A stretch of 64,000 nucleotides of DNA from Stigmatella erecta (GTDB taxonomy: Bacteria > Myxococcota > Myxococcia > Myxococcales > Myxococcaceae). Below, in pieces: positions 54,885 through 64,000 of the stretch. The stretch spans positions 186,001-250,000 of the forward strand of contig NZ_FOIJ01000010.1 in NCBI RefSeq assembly GCF_900111745.1, read 5' to 3'. The notes beneath the pieces were generated by a model that was not told where the DNA came from, made no database searches, and worked only from the letters and a program-made list of their open reading frames with translations. Made by a program: the position numbers and the translations under genes. Positions within the stretch are counted from its first letter, which is position 1, and each line of letters opens with the position of its first letter.

Positions 54885-55855
54885 ACGCGTGGCGGGCCCT
54901 GGCCTTCGGCGGCTGGGTGATGGCGATGGGGTGCAAGCCGCAGGCGCCGAAGTTCGAGCCGCTGGCGCTGGCAGAGGGGCGCACGGTGAGCGTGGCGTCG
55001 CTGGAGCGCGGCTACTCGGTCTACATGCAGTACTGCATGTCCTGTCACGGCGAGCGCGGGGATGGGCAGGGGCCCTCGGCCTCGGGCATGCGCCCTCCGC
55101 CGCGCAACTTCCGGCAGGGGCTGTTCAAGTTCGGCGGCGTGGCGGCGGGCGAGCTGCCCACGGACGCGGCACTGAAGCGCACGGTGCGGCGCGGGCTGCA
55201 CGGCACGCCCATGTTGCCGTGGGACGTGCCCGAGGCGGACGTGGAGGCGGTGGTGCAGTACCTGAAGACGTTCAGCCCCCGCTGGCGCCAGGAGGCCCCG
55301 GGGCAGCCGCTGGCCGTCTCCGAGGATCCGTGGCAGGGGCGCGAGGCGGAGGCGGTGGCGCGGGGCCAGGCGGTGTACCACGTGGCGAGCGCGGGCCACG
55401 CGGGGTGCTCGGCCTGCCACATCGCCTACCTGCCCAAGCCCGAGTTGGAGGCGCTGACGGAGCGGGTGACGGGCCGCACGGTGGACCTGAGCCAGGTGGA
55501 TCCGTACACGGCCCTGGCGCGCGAGTCGGACTACGCGGTGGCGGTGAATGCCCAGGGCGAGCCCACGCAGACGGCGAAGGTGCTGCCGCCGGACTTCCTG
55601 GTGCACCGGCTGCGCACGGTGTGGCCGCTGGAAGAAGAAGTGGAGGGCGCGGAGTACACGCCCGCGCGGCAGCGGGAGGATCTTTACCGTGTCATCGCCG
55701 CGGGCGTGGGCGGGGCGGCGATGCCGACGTGGAAGGGGGCCATCCCGGAAGAGAACCTGTGGGCGCTCACGTATTATGTCCAGACGCTGGTGAACCAGCG
55801 GGACACGCGCGAGGGACAGGCCTTGAAGGAGCGGCTGCTCGCGCCCGCGCGGTGA
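54881..55855 (+). CDS. diheme cytochrome c lipoprotein
   Basis: 324 residues. A short lipoprotein-type signal (GGWVMAMGC) places it on the periplasmic side of a membrane. Two cytochrome c domains: CMSCH (about residue 48) with axial Met in GTPMLPWD, and CSACH (about residue 178) with Met in GAAMPTWKG. It probably donates electrons to, or works beside, the oxidase whose subunit III gene overlaps its start codon. Confidence 0.92.
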   Translation: MNAWRALAFGGWVMAMGCKPQAPKFEPLALAEGRTVSVASLERGYSVYMQYCMSCHGERGDGQGPSASGMRPPPRNFRQGLFKFGGVAAGELPTDAALKRTVRRGLHGTPMLPWDVPEADVEAVVQYLKTFSPRWRQEAPGQPLAVSEDPWQGREAEAVARGQAVYHVASAGHAGCSACHIAYLPKPELEALTERVTGRTVDLSQVDPYTALARESDYAVAVNAQGEPTQTAKVLPPDFLVHRLRTVWPLEEEVEGAEYTPARQREDLYRVIAAGVGGAAMPTWKGAIPEENLWALTYYVQTLVNQRDTREGQALKERLLAPAR

Positions 55856-55991
55856 GCAGCGCGAAGGCCGAACGCTCGCCAGTGAGCGGACTTCCGGGGG
55901 GCCGCCGCTGGATAGCCGCCATGCGCCCCGCCTCCCCGGGGGGATTGCCTTCTGCCCGTGAACGGTTGGCAGGTCGCGTACCCGTGCGTAC

Positions 55992-58900
55992 ATGGACGAC
56001 TTTGGTACATCTACCCGCAACCGCATGAATTCTCTTGAATCCTCCGTCATGGACTCATCAAGCACAACGCTCCCCCTGGCGGGCTCCATGGGATGGGAGT
56101 TCCTCGTCGAGAGCCTGCCCGATGCGGTGCTCGTGCTGGAGCGCGACTGGCGCATCACCGCCCTCAACGGGGTGGCCGAGGGCATCATCGGGCGCTCCCG
56201 GGACACCTTGGTGGGCCACAGCCTGTGGACGGAACTGCCGGAGCTGGCGGAGGCTCCCTTGGGCGCAGCCCTGCGCGCGGCCCTGGCCAGCGGTGAGCGC
56301 AGCACGCACACGGGCCACTTCGCGCCCTTTGGCGCGTGGTTCGAGGCGCGGCTCGTTCCCCAGGCTGGGGGGCTGGTGGTCTTCATCCGGGACGTCTCCC
56401 CGCTGCACGAGGCGGAGCTGGAGCGGAGCCGGCTGGTGGCCGCCGAGCGCGCCGCGTCCGAGCGGGCCGAGCAGGCCGCGCACCGGCTCACGCGCCTGCA
56501 GGAGTTCACCGCGCGCCTGTCCGCCGCGCGCTCGCCGGAAGAGGTGACGCAGCAGACGGTGGCGTCCGCCATGGCGGCGGTGGGCGCGACGCTGGCCATG
56601 GTGGGCGTGCCCACCGAGACGCTGCGCACCCTGCGGATGGCGGCCTGCCTGGGCGCGCCCTCCCAGGTCCTGCGGGAGTACCAGGTGCTGCCGCTGGATG
56701 CGCCGCTGCCCATGTCGGTGGCCTTCCAGGGCGAGGCGGAGTGGGTGGAGTCTCCCGAGGCGCTGGGGGCGCGCTACCCGGGGCTGGCGAAGACGCTCGC
56801 GGGCAACGCGCGGGCGCACGCGCTGGCGAGCCTGCCGCTGGCGGTGGAGGGGCGGGTGCTGGGGGTGCTGACGCTGTGCTACCCCGAGCCGCGCGCCTTC
56901 ACGGCGGAGGAGCGGGAGTTCCTGATGGCCCTGGCGCGGCACAGCGCGCTGGCGCTGGACCGGGCGCGGCTCTTGGCGGAGGGCGAGACGCAGCGCGCGC
57001 GGCTGGAGGAGCTGGTGATGTGCGCCCCGGCGGTGGTGTCCGTCACGCGCGGCTCGGGGCACCGCTACGTGCTGTGCAACCCGCGCTACCGGCAGCTCCT
57101 GGGCGGCAAGGATTTGACGGGCATGTCCGCGCGCGAGGCCGTGCCGGTGCTGGAGGGCCAGGGCGTCTTCGAGGCGATGGACCGGGTGTACGAGACGGGG
57201 GAGCCCTTCATCAGCAAGGAGTTCCCGGTGCGGCTGGGGCCCAAGTCGGACGTGCCCTCGGAGGCCTTCTTCGACTTCGTCCACCAGCCGCTGCGGGACT
57301 CCGAGGGGCGGGTGGAGGGCATCGCCACGTTCGCCTTCGACGTGACGGACCAGGTGCTGGCGCGGCGCACGGTGGAGGAGCTGCTGCGGGACATGGCGCG
57401 CAGCGAGGAGCGCTTCCGCGCGTTCCTCACCGCCACCTCGGAGATCATCTGGGACATGCCGCCCCAGGGCGGGTTCGACTCGGATCAGCCCGGCTGGCGG
57501 GCCTTCACGGGCCAGTCGCGCGAGGCGCTGCTGGGCTGGGGCTGGCTGGACGCGGTGCACCCGGAGGACCGGCAGGGCACCCAGCAGGCCTGGCGCGAGG
57601 CGGTGAAGGCCGGCACGCTCTTCCAGAACGAGGTGCGGCTGCGGCGGCAGGACGGGATGTACCGCCACATGCAGATGCGCGCGGTGCCGGTGCTGGAGCT
57701 GGACGGCACGGTGCGCGAGTGGGTGGGCATCCACCGCGACATCACCCGCCAGCGCGAGGACGAGGTGGAGCGGGCGCGGCTCTTGTCGCGCGAGCAGCGG
57801 CACCGGGCGCAGCTCCAGGGGCTGGCGGCGGCGTCGCTGGCCATTGGCCAGGCGGCCTCGCTGGACGCGGTGCTGCTGGTCATCACCGAGCAGGCCCGCG
57901 AGCTCATCGGCGCGCACCAGTCCGTCACCAGCCTGACGACGGGCGAGGACGGGGCACAGTCCATCAGCGCGGTGTCGCTGTCGGAGAAGTACTCGCAGTA
58001 CCGGGGCTACTCGCCGCGGGCGGACGGCTGGGGGTTCTCGGCGCAGGTGTGCCGGACGAACCGGCCCCTGCGCATGGCGCAGCCGGAGCTGGAGGCGCAC
58101 CCGGCGTGGCGGAGCCTGGGCACGTCCGAGGCGGAGCACCCGCCCCCGCGCGGGTGGCTCGCGGTGCCGCTGGTGGGCAGCAGCGGCAGCAACCTGGGGC
58201 TCATCCAGCTGTCGGACCGGCACGAGGGGGACTTCACCGCGGAGGACGAGGCCATCCTGGTGCAGCTGGCGCGCATGGCCTCGGTGGCCATCGAGAACGC
58301 GCGGCTGATGGCGGAGTCCCAGGCGGCCAACCGCGCGAAGGACGAGTTCCTGGCGGTGATGAGCCACGAGCTGCGCACGCCGCTCACGGCGGTGCTGGGC
58401 TGGACGCAGATGCTGCGCACGCGCCGCGGTGACGCGGCCATCCAGGAGAAGGGGCTGGATGTCATCGAGCGCAACGCGCGCTCGCTGGCGCAGCTCATCG
58501 AGGACGTGCTGGACGTGTCGCGCATCCTCACGGGCAAGCTGGCGCTGCACCAGCGCGCGGTGGACCTGGCCGGGGTGGTGCAGGCGGCGGTGGAGGTGGT
58601 GCGGCCCCGGGCGGAGCAGAAGGGCGTGGCGCTGGTGCTGGAGGCGGTGGGGGGCGGGGGGATGGTGACGGGGGACCCGGGCCGGTTGCAGCAGGTGTTC
58701 TGGAACCTGCTGGTGAACGCGGTGAAGTTCACCCCGGCCGGCGGGCGGGTGGAAGTGCGGATGGAGCGGGACAACGCCGAGTGGCGGGTGTGGATCAAGG
58801 ACTCGGGGCAGGGCATCCGGGTGGAGGCGCTGCCGCACCTCTTCGAGCGCTTCTGGCAGGCGGACGGCAGCAGCACGCGGGAGCACGGCGGGCTGGGACT

Positions 58901-59477
58901 GGGGCTGGCCATCGTGCGGCACCTGGTGGAGCTGCACCGGGGCGAGGTGGAGGCGGAGAGCGCGGGGCTGGGCCATGGCTCCACCTTCACGGTGCGCCTG
59001 CCGGTGCCGGCCCTGCTGCCCGAGCCGGAGCGCGCGGCCACGGCCGCGGAGGGCGGGGTGCCCCAGGTGCGGCTGGACGGGGTGCGCGTGCTGCTGGTGG
59101 AGGACGCGGAGGACGCGCGCGAGCTCATCACCCTGCTGCTCAGGGACCGGGGCGCCCAGGTGCGCGCGGTGGTCAACGCCCGCGAGGCGATGGAGAGCCT
59201 GGAGGCGGACTTGCCGGACGTGGTGGTGTCGGACATCGGCCTGCCGGGCGAGGACGGCCATGCCCTGCTCAAGCGGATGCGGGCGTGGGCGGAGGCGAGG
59301 GACCAGTGGCTGCCGGCCATCGCGCTGACGGCGTACGCGGGGGCGGAGGACGCGCGGCGGGCCTACCGGGCGGGCTTCCAGGTCCACATGGCCAAGCCGC
59401 TGGAGTCGGAGGCGCTGGTGGAGTCCGTGGCCCGGCTGGCGGCGCGGGACCGGGAGGCGGGGCCGCACGCGGGGTGA
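55992..59477 (+). CDS. multi-PAS/GAF hybrid histidine kinase with C-terminal receiver
   Basis: 1161 residues, cytoplasmic. Order: PAS (about 35-150), GAF (about 170-320), PAS (about 330-455), PAS (about 470-590, with PAC motif WVGIHRDITRQRE), GAF (about 620-770), HisKA with FLAVMSHELRTPLTAVLGW, HATPase (LVNAVKFTPAGG, GLGLGLAIVRHLVELHRG) and a receiver (about 1030-1150; VLLVEDAEDAREL, VVSDIGLPGEDG, MAKPLES). Reads several small-molecule or redox cues and stores phosphate on its own receiver. The start is uncertain: ATGs at 55992, 56025 and 56049 lack clear ribosome sites. Confidence 0.93.
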   Translation: MDDFGTSTRNRMNSLESSVMDSSSTTLPLAGSMGWEFLVESLPDAVLVLERDWRITALNGVAEGIIGRSRDTLVGHSLWTELPELAEAPLGAALRAALASGERSTHTGHFAPFGAWFEARLVPQAGGLVVFIRDVSPLHEAELERSRLVAAERAASERAEQAAHRLTRLQEFTARLSAARSPEEVTQQTVASAMAAVGATLAMVGVPTETLRTLRMAACLGAPSQVLREYQVLPLDAPLPMSVAFQGEAEWVESPEALGARYPGLAKTLAGNARAHALASLPLAVEGRVLGVLTLCYPEPRAFTAEEREFLMALARHSALALDRARLLAEGETQRARLEELVMCAPAVVSVTRGSGHRYVLCNPRYRQLLGGKDLTGMSAREAVPVLEGQGVFEAMDRVYETGEPFISKEFPVRLGPKSDVPSEAFFDFVHQPLRDSEGRVEGIATFAFDVTDQVLARRTVEELLRDMARSEERFRAFLTATSEIIWDMPPQGGFDSDQPGWRAFTGQSREALLGWGWLDAVHPEDRQGTQQAWREAVKAGTLFQNEVRLRRQDGMYRHMQMRAVPVLELDGTVREWVGIHRDITRQREDEVERARLLSREQRHRAQLQGLAAASLAIGQAASLDAVLLVITEQARELIGAHQSVTSLTTGEDGAQSISAVSLSEKYSQYRGYSPRADGWGFSAQVCRTNRPLRMAQPELEAHPAWRSLGTSEAEHPPPRGWLAVPLVGSSGSNLGLIQLSDRHEGDFTAEDEAILVQLARMASVAIENARLMAESQAANRAKDEFLAVMSHELRTPLTAVLGWTQMLRTRRGDAAIQEKGLDVIERNARSLAQLIEDVLDVSRILTGKLALHQRAVDLAGVVQAAVEVVRPRAEQKGVALVLEAVGGGGMVTGDPGRLQQVFWNLLVNAVKFTPAGGRVEVRMERDNAEWRVWIKDSGQGIRVEALPHLFERFWQADGSSTREHGGLGLGLAIVRHLVELHRGEVEAESAGLGHGSTFTVRLPVPALLPEPERAATAAEGGVPQVRLDGVRVLLVEDAEDARELITLLLRDRGAQVRAVVNAREAMESLEADLPDVVVSDIGLPGEDGHALLKRMRAWAEARDQWLPAIALTAYAGAEDARRAYRAGFQVHMAKPLESEALVESVARLAARDREAGPHAG

Positions 59478-59489
59478 GCGGCCGGGCCC

Positions 59490-61880
59490 TCAGGAGGGCA
59501 GGGTGGCCGGATCGAACAGCACCGTGAGGATGGGCCGGGCCTGGTCCAGCCGCGGGGCGAAGAGGGAGAGTTGCCCGGGGTCGGCGAACACCGCCGCGAA
59601 GTCCTCGGGGGTGAGCGCCCGGACGAGCCGGGCCGCGAACGTCTCGCGCAGCTGCCGGACGTAGTAATCGGCGTCGTAGTCCCGGGGATCGCTGCCCGCG
59701 CCCGCCGTCTCCGCGTCCGGCAGCAGCCCCGCGCGGCCCCCGGATGCACGGTAGACGCGGACGTGCTCGCCGGGCGTCCACTCGGTCCGGCCGCTGGCCA
59801 GCACGGCCTCGTAGGGCAGCTCCCGCCGGCGCTCGCGGGTGGCGAGGTACTGCGGGGAGTCCTTCGTCAGCCGGACCCGCGCGGTGACGGCCTGGGTGGG
59901 CAGCTCCCGCCGGCGCAGCGCCGTCACGGTCTCGACGAAGACGGTCCGCACCCCGGCGACGTCTCCGGCCAGCAGGCAGCGCAGGGCCCGGCGCAGGAAG
60001 TCCTCGCCGAAGGGCTCCGCCCGGCTGGAGCGGAACGCCACGCCCCGGAGCAGGAGCGAGCCGTCATACGTCTGGAGCGCGTAGTTCTTCGGCTCGTGCG
60101 AGAGCATGGCGGCATAGCGCCCATCGAAGGAGAGCTTCACGAGGGGGGGCAGCAGCGCGGCGACCTCGGCCACCACGCGGCGCTCGTCGGCCTCGCGCCA
60201 GCCCTCGGGCACGGCGAAGTACACCCCGTCCGTGTCGGCCTCCAGGAGCGTGACGCCGCGCCGGGCCAGCTCGCGGCACAGCAGCCCCAGTACCTCGCGG
60301 CCGTGGCGCGTCACGTCGTTGGCGGCGTGGACGTCCGAGAAGCGGGTGAGCCCGGCGGCGCCCAGGTAGCCATAGGCCGAGTTGACGAGGATCTTCATCG
60401 CGGCGGAGAGCGCCTCGTGCGTGTGGCGCGCGGGGGAGCCGGGGGCGGCGGCCTGGCCCTGGGCCTTGGCGGCCAGCCGCTGCTCCACGAGCCGGTCCAC
60501 CAGCGCGAGCAGCACGCCCAGCCGGTCCCGCTGGGGGCGGATCCGGTACTGGCGCATCAGGGACGGGTACATGCTCGCGACGTCGGCCTTCACCACGCGC
60601 TGGGCCACGCCTGTCGCGAACAGGTGCAGGGCGGCGCCGCTGTGCGGGGTGCCATCGCCCGGCTCATGGGCGGGGAGCGCGGCGCCCGCGCGGAGGTAGG
60701 CGCGCACGAGGAGCGGATCAATCACGCCGGTGGCGGGGCCCGCGTCCGCGAGGCGCTCGTAGCGGCGCGGGGCCATTTGGGCCAGGGCGAAGGCCGCGCC
60801 CCCGAGCAGGCGGGCCAGGCCCGCGGCCTCCGACACGTCCTCGCGGGCATAGCGCCGCACGCGCTCGGGCTCCTGGAGAAACACCGCGTGGACGCGGGGG
60901 CCGGGAATGAGCTCGCGCTCGGGGCCCGCGAGGCCAAAGTGCCGGGCGACGGCCTTGAGCCCATGGCCGGGCAAGTCGCGCGCGGAGAAGTCGTGCCGGA
61001 GCACGGCGTCCATCGTGTCGATCAGCTCGCGGCCGGGCATCGTGTAGCGCGTGCGGCGCATCGGATCCTGGGCGCGCGCCGCAGGCCCCCGTCCCAGGGC
61101 GGCGCCCCGGGAGGAGGGGCGCTGCCGCAGCCCGGGCGCCCCATCCCGTCCCAGCGCGAGCGGAACGCCGAGCCGCCGGGCGCGGTGGGCGAGGAAGGGC
61201 AGGTCGAAGCCGTGCAGGTTGTGGTTCTCGATGATGTCGGGATCACACGCGCGGATGCGGGCGGCCAGCCGCTGGAGGAGCTCGGCCTCGGCCGCGTCGC
61301 CTGGGCCCTGGGCTTCGAGCGTCTCGGCCTGGCCCTCGGGGGTCCTCACGGCCACGAGGAAGATCCGGTCCTGCTGGGGGTCGAGCCCGGTCGTCTCCAG
61401 ATCGAACTGCAAGTGGTGCAGCGCATCGAAGCCGAGGCCCCGGAAGTACGTGCGCCCGGAGGCGGTGAGGTACTGCTCCTCGGGGGGCAGCGAGAGCACG
61501 GTGTCCTCGGGCAGCTCCCGCACGTGCCCAACGGGGCGGCCCAGGCGGCGCGAGGCGCCCTGGAGCACGGCCGACGCCAGCATCCGCCCATCCTCCGCAT
61601 GCACCAGGTAGCGCAGCGCCCCGGGGCCCTCCAACTCCTGGTAGGAAACGGGGGCGAGCCCCTCTGCCTCGGGACGAAGCCGCGGGCCCAGGTGGGACAG
61701 GTCCTCTAAGGAGGACAGGAGCAGCCAGGGCCGGAACCGCACCTCCTCGCGCACCAGCGCGCCCGTCCCGGGCAGCCGCCGCCACACGGTGACGCGGCCA
61801 TCGGGCTCCGCCCACACCGAGACGATGCCGGGGGTCGGGTCCCAGCCCCAGAGCCATTCGTCCTCAAGGGTGGGCGTCAC
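59490..61880 (-). CDS. polB: family B DNA polymerase (Pol II-like) with 3'-5' exonuclease
   Basis: About 796 residues. Exonuclease motifs: LQFDLETTGL (Exo I), NHNLHGFDLPFL (Exo II), YAREDVSEAAGL (Exo III). Polymerase motifs: KADVASMYPSLM (A), MKILVNSAYGYLG (B) and LEADTDGVYF (C), where the usual DTDS is DTDG. An Arg/Gly-rich insertion of about 35 residues follows Exo II. By family it takes part in translesion or repair synthesis. GTG 61880 was preferred because AAGGA lies seven bases upstream; GTG 61907 in the same frame is an alternative. Convergent with the kinase gene. Confidence 0.92.
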   Translation of the reverse strand: MTPTLEDEWLWGWDPTPGIVSVWAEPDGRVTVWRRLPGTGALVREEVRFRPWLLLSSLEDLSHLGPRLRPEAEGLAPVSYQELEGPGALRYLVHAEDGRMLASAVLQGASRRLGRPVGHVRELPEDTVLSLPPEEQYLTASGRTYFRGLGFDALHHLQFDLETTGLDPQQDRIFLVAVRTPEGQAETLEAQGPGDAAEAELLQRLAARIRACDPDIIENHNLHGFDLPFLAHRARRLGVPLALGRDGAPGLRQRPSSRGAALGRGPAARAQDPMRRTRYTMPGRELIDTMDAVLRHDFSARDLPGHGLKAVARHFGLAGPERELIPGPRVHAVFLQEPERVRRYAREDVSEAAGLARLLGGAAFALAQMAPRRYERLADAGPATGVIDPLLVRAYLRAGAALPAHEPGDGTPHSGAALHLFATGVAQRVVKADVASMYPSLMRQYRIRPQRDRLGVLLALVDRLVEQRLAAKAQGQAAAPGSPARHTHEALSAAMKILVNSAYGYLGAAGLTRFSDVHAANDVTRHGREVLGLLCRELARRGVTLLEADTDGVYFAVPEGWREADERRVVAEVAALLPPLVKLSFDGRYAAMLSHEPKNYALQTYDGSLLLRGVAFRSSRAEPFGEDFLRRALRCLLAGDVAGVRTVFVETVTALRRRELPTQAVTARVRLTKDSPQYLATRERRRELPYEAVLASGRTEWTPGEHVRVYRASGGRAGLLPDAETAGAGSDPRDYDADYYVRQLRETFAARLVRALTPEDFAAVFADPGQLSLFAPRLDQARPILTVLFDPATLPS

Positions 61881-62121
61881 CGGGGCGTCCTTAGCCGGGA
61901 GCCTCACGGCCTCGCAACGTCTCCGGAAACGTACGGGACTGTAGGCTTATGGAAGGCCATGTCGCTGAAAACACAGGGTTTAGGACCCTTCAAAGCCCTC
62001 TAAAACGAGGAAAAACCGCATTTTGTCGGTCTGGCGGGAATGATCCGCGGGGGAGGCGCAACCAAAGGGCGGTTTGAACGACAATCAGGCAACGATTCAC
62101 TTTTTTAAAGAGGGCCTCTCT

Positions 62122-63861
62122 TTGACCACCACGTCTTCTGTGAAGCCGAGCACCTATTCCGTTCGCAGCGGTGACACCCTCAACAAGCTGGCGGAGCGCT
62201 TTGGAACGACCGCCACCGCGCTGGCTCAGAAGAACGGCATCTCGAACCCGAATCAGATCAAGGCCGGCCAGAAGCTCGTCATCCCGGACAGCTTCGAGGC
62301 AGCCCCCGCCGCCCAGCCCTCCCGCGCGGCCAACACCACCGCCGCTGCGAACACCACCGCCGCCGGTCCTGCCCGGGACAGCAACGGCCGTGAGTACCCC
62401 ACCTCGAGCGACGGCACGCCCATGTTCAAGCAGGGCGATGCCGAGTGGGGCAAGCGCACCCTGGGCAAGAGCTCCAGCGTGGGCGCCGCCGGCTGCGCGA
62501 TGACGGCCACCGCCATGGCGGTCAGCAAGATCTCCGGGAAGACGATCAACCCCGGCCAGATGGACGCCTACCTGGACAAGAACGGCGGCTACTCCGGCAA
62601 CGGCCTGAACTGGGACAAGGCGGCCCAGATGGGTGGCCTGCACGCCAGCAGCGCGGCGTGGAACCTGGACACCATCAACAAGCAGGTGGACGCGGGCCGC
62701 CCGGTGGTCGTGGGCGTGGACTACAAGGCCGGCAGCAACGGCGGCGCCAACGGCACCGACCACTGGATCGCCATCACCGGTCGCGGCCAGGAGAACGGCA
62801 AGCCCGTCTACTACGCGAATGATCCGGCCACCGGCAAGCAGATCACCCTGAGCCAGGATGGCAACACGCTCAAGGGCGGCCCCCAGGGCTACAAGACGAC
62901 CGGCCAGCTGCGCACGTTCTCGGGCGGCAACCCCCCGCGCCCGGGCACCGTGGCCCAGCCCCCCGCGGGCCAGACCCCGAGCACCGGCGGCACCCCGGCC
63001 CCCACCGCTCCCACCACCCCCACCACCCCCGCGGCCAGCAACGGCTCGCTGAAGGGCACGACGCTGCCCAGCGAGCACCTGAAGCGCGGCTCCACGGGCC
63101 AGGGCGTGGAGCAGCTCCAGGACGCGCTCGTGAAGACGGGCTACATGACCAAGGCGCAGGTGGCCACGGGCCCCGGCACCTTCGGCCCGAAGACCGAGGC
63201 GGCGCTCAAGAAGTTCCAGAAGGACCACGGCGTGGAGGCCATCGGCGAGTACGGCCCCAAGACGCGCGCGGCCTTCGAGAAGCTCGGCGCGAAGATCGGC
63301 GGCGCCACGGGTGGCACGCCCAGCACCGGCACCCCGAGCACCGGCACCCCGAGCACCGGCACCCCCAGCACGGGCGGCGTGACGGGCCCGCTGCCCAAGA
63401 CGGGCAACGCGTTCATGGACAAGATGGCGGCCGACGCCATCAAGAGCCAGCGTGAGACGGGCGTGCCCGCCTCGGTGACGCTGGCGCAGGCGGCGCTGGA
63501 GAGCGGCTGGGGCAAGTCGGGCCTGTCGACGAAGGGCAACAACTTCTTCGGCATCAAGGGCAAGGGCCCCGCGGGCAGCGTCACCATGCCGACCAAGGAG
63601 TTCCTCGGCGGCAAGTGGGTGACGGTGGACGCGCCCTTCCGCAAGTACAACTCGCCGGCCGAGTCCTTCGCGGACCATGGCAAGTTCCTGCGCGAGAACA
63701 AGCGGTACGCCGAGGCCTTCAAGCACACGGGCGACGCGGAGCGCTTCGCGAAGGAGATCCACAAGGCCGGCTACGCCACGGACCCTGAGTACTCGAACAA
63801 GCTCATCGGGATGATCAACAAGTACGGCCTGGAGCGCTTCGACGCCATCGGCCGCCAGTAA
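62122..63861 (+). CDS. multidomain peptidoglycan hydrolase: LysM, C39-like, PG-binding, glucosaminidase
   Basis: About 579 residues. LysM (YSVRSGDTLNKLAERFG, about 12-56), then a C39_2-like papain-fold domain (QGDAEWGKRTLG, GAAGCAMTATAM with Cys, TDHWIAITGRG with His, about 100-275). After a Thr/Pro linker comes a peptidoglycan-binding domain (LKRGSTGQGVEQLQDAL, about 320-400), a GTPST linker, and a FlgJ-type glucosaminidase domain (ASVTLAQAALESGWGKSGLS with catalytic Glu, about 440-575). No signal peptide. TTG 62122 has GAGGG seven bases upstream; TTG 62074 is an alternative. It can bind and cut peptidoglycan and perhaps a peptide; a predation or lysis role is plausible. Confidence 0.9.
   Translation: MTTTSSVKPSTYSVRSGDTLNKLAERFGTTATALAQKNGISNPNQIKAGQKLVIPDSFEAAPAAQPSRAANTTAAANTTAAGPARDSNGREYPTSSDGTPMFKQGDAEWGKRTLGKSSSVGAAGCAMTATAMAVSKISGKTINPGQMDAYLDKNGGYSGNGLNWDKAAQMGGLHASSAAWNLDTINKQVDAGRPVVVGVDYKAGSNGGANGTDHWIAITGRGQENGKPVYYANDPATGKQITLSQDGNTLKGGPQGYKTTGQLRTFSGGNPPRPGTVAQPPAGQTPSTGGTPAPTAPTTPTTPAASNGSLKGTTLPSEHLKRGSTGQGVEQLQDALVKTGYMTKAQVATGPGTFGPKTEAALKKFQKDHGVEAIGEYGPKTRAAFEKLGAKIGGATGGTPSTGTPSTGTPSTGTPSTGGVTGPLPKTGNAFMDKMAADAIKSQRETGVPASVTLAQAALESGWGKSGLSTKGNNFFGIKGKGPAGSVTMPTKEFLGGKWVTVDAPFRKYNSPAESFADHGKFLRENKRYAEAFKHTGDAERFAKEIHKAGYATDPEYSNKLIGMINKYGLERFDAIGRQ
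63313..63372 (+). repeat. 15-base tandem repeat encoding (GTPST)n linker
   Basis: Four near-identical 15-base units encode GTPST in the linker before the glucosaminidase domain. Slippage could vary the linker length between strains. Confidence 0.8.
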
Positions 63862-63888
63862 GCGGCAGGCAGGCCCCTGAAGTCACGA

Positions 63889-63932
63889 GGACCGCGCGCC
63901 CCGGAGCCAGGGGGCCGCGGTCCTTGTCTTTT
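63889..63932 (+). terminator. rho-independent terminator of the hydrolase gene
   Basis: GGACCGCG (63889-63896) pairs with CGCGGTCC (63916-63923), with additional CCCC/GGGG pairing inside, followed by TTGTCTTTT. Nothing recognisable follows to the window end. Confidence 0.8.
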
Positions 63933-64000
63933 GAGGCCCCAGGCGCTGCCTTGCCTGGCTGGGTGGGAGGGGGGCCAGCAGCGGGGAAGGCCGGGCCGGA

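Noticed and set aside
56058-59468. 1136-codon minus-strand frame opposite the hybrid kinase
   Set aside because: Shadow of the kinase gene; His/Arg/Gln-rich with no recognisable domain.

Overview
The window is chromosomal DNA of a myxobacterium, most likely of the Cystobacter/Stigmatella/Archangium kind. The evidence is very high GC with strong third-position G/C bias; several sigma-54 activators, hybrid histidine kinases and a Ser/Thr kinase with TPRs; and a large secreted Ig-repeat protein ending in a MYXO-CTERM-like tail. The genus is an inference. No rRNA, tRNA, CRISPR array, IS element or intact prophage was seen.

Layout. 0-8.5 kb is regulatory: a histidine kinase cut by the window edge with its response regulator, a divergent sigma-54 enhancer-binding protein, a 43-codon gene behind a near-consensus sigma-54 promoter, and a Ser/Thr kinase-TPR protein. 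8.7-11.4 kb is a translationally coupled operon: DAGAT-like acyltransferase, alpha/beta hydrolase, proline dehydrogenase. 11.4-14.8 kb carries a hemerythrin-like protein, an AT-hook/zinc-knuckle protein, tryptophan 2,3-dioxygenase and a secreted LprI-like protein. 14.9-24.3 kb is a cell-surface locus: two OmpA/thrombospondin-3 paralogues and a 1712-residue Ig-array protein. 24.4-31.3 kb has a class III cyclase with MshEN-like repeats and a receiver domain, a GspG-like protein, a degenerate AAA+ protein, a macro-domain/methyltransferase pair, a histone-H1-like protein and small proteins of unknown function. 31.4-34.5 kb encodes a 1023-residue homologue of plant methionine S-methyltransferase, the most striking gene here.

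34.5-43.7 kb carries a lipoprotein, a proline-rich protein, a TetR regulator, a metallo-beta-lactamase-fold hydrolase, an S9 peptidase, SCO1, and cytochrome oxidase subunits II and I. Subunit III and a diheme cytochrome c follow only at 54.3-55.9 kb. The 10.6 kb between looks like accessory DNA: a transglycosylase-like protein, gene remnants, a tail-to-tail hicA/hicB pair, an ArsR/SRPBCC autoregulated unit, MAPEG, a double-kinase hybrid sensor, a HAD phosphatase, an RCC1 lipoprotein and a Hint-domain protein. 56-64 kb holds a multi-PAS/GAF hybrid kinase, a family B DNA polymerase and a LysM/C39-like/glucosaminidase protein.

How the parts connect. Two sigma-54-type promoters match the consensus well (4051 and 43824), a third matches fairly well (30239) and a fourth less well (35676). 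Each precedes a small or signal-less protein, and an activator gene lies directly upstream of the first. Several repressor genes have clear palindromic operators over their promoters. Proteins at 35061, 43889 and 62122 combine low-complexity segments, apparently no signal peptide and, in two cases, wall-degrading domains; they could be predation or lysis effectors, which is inference.
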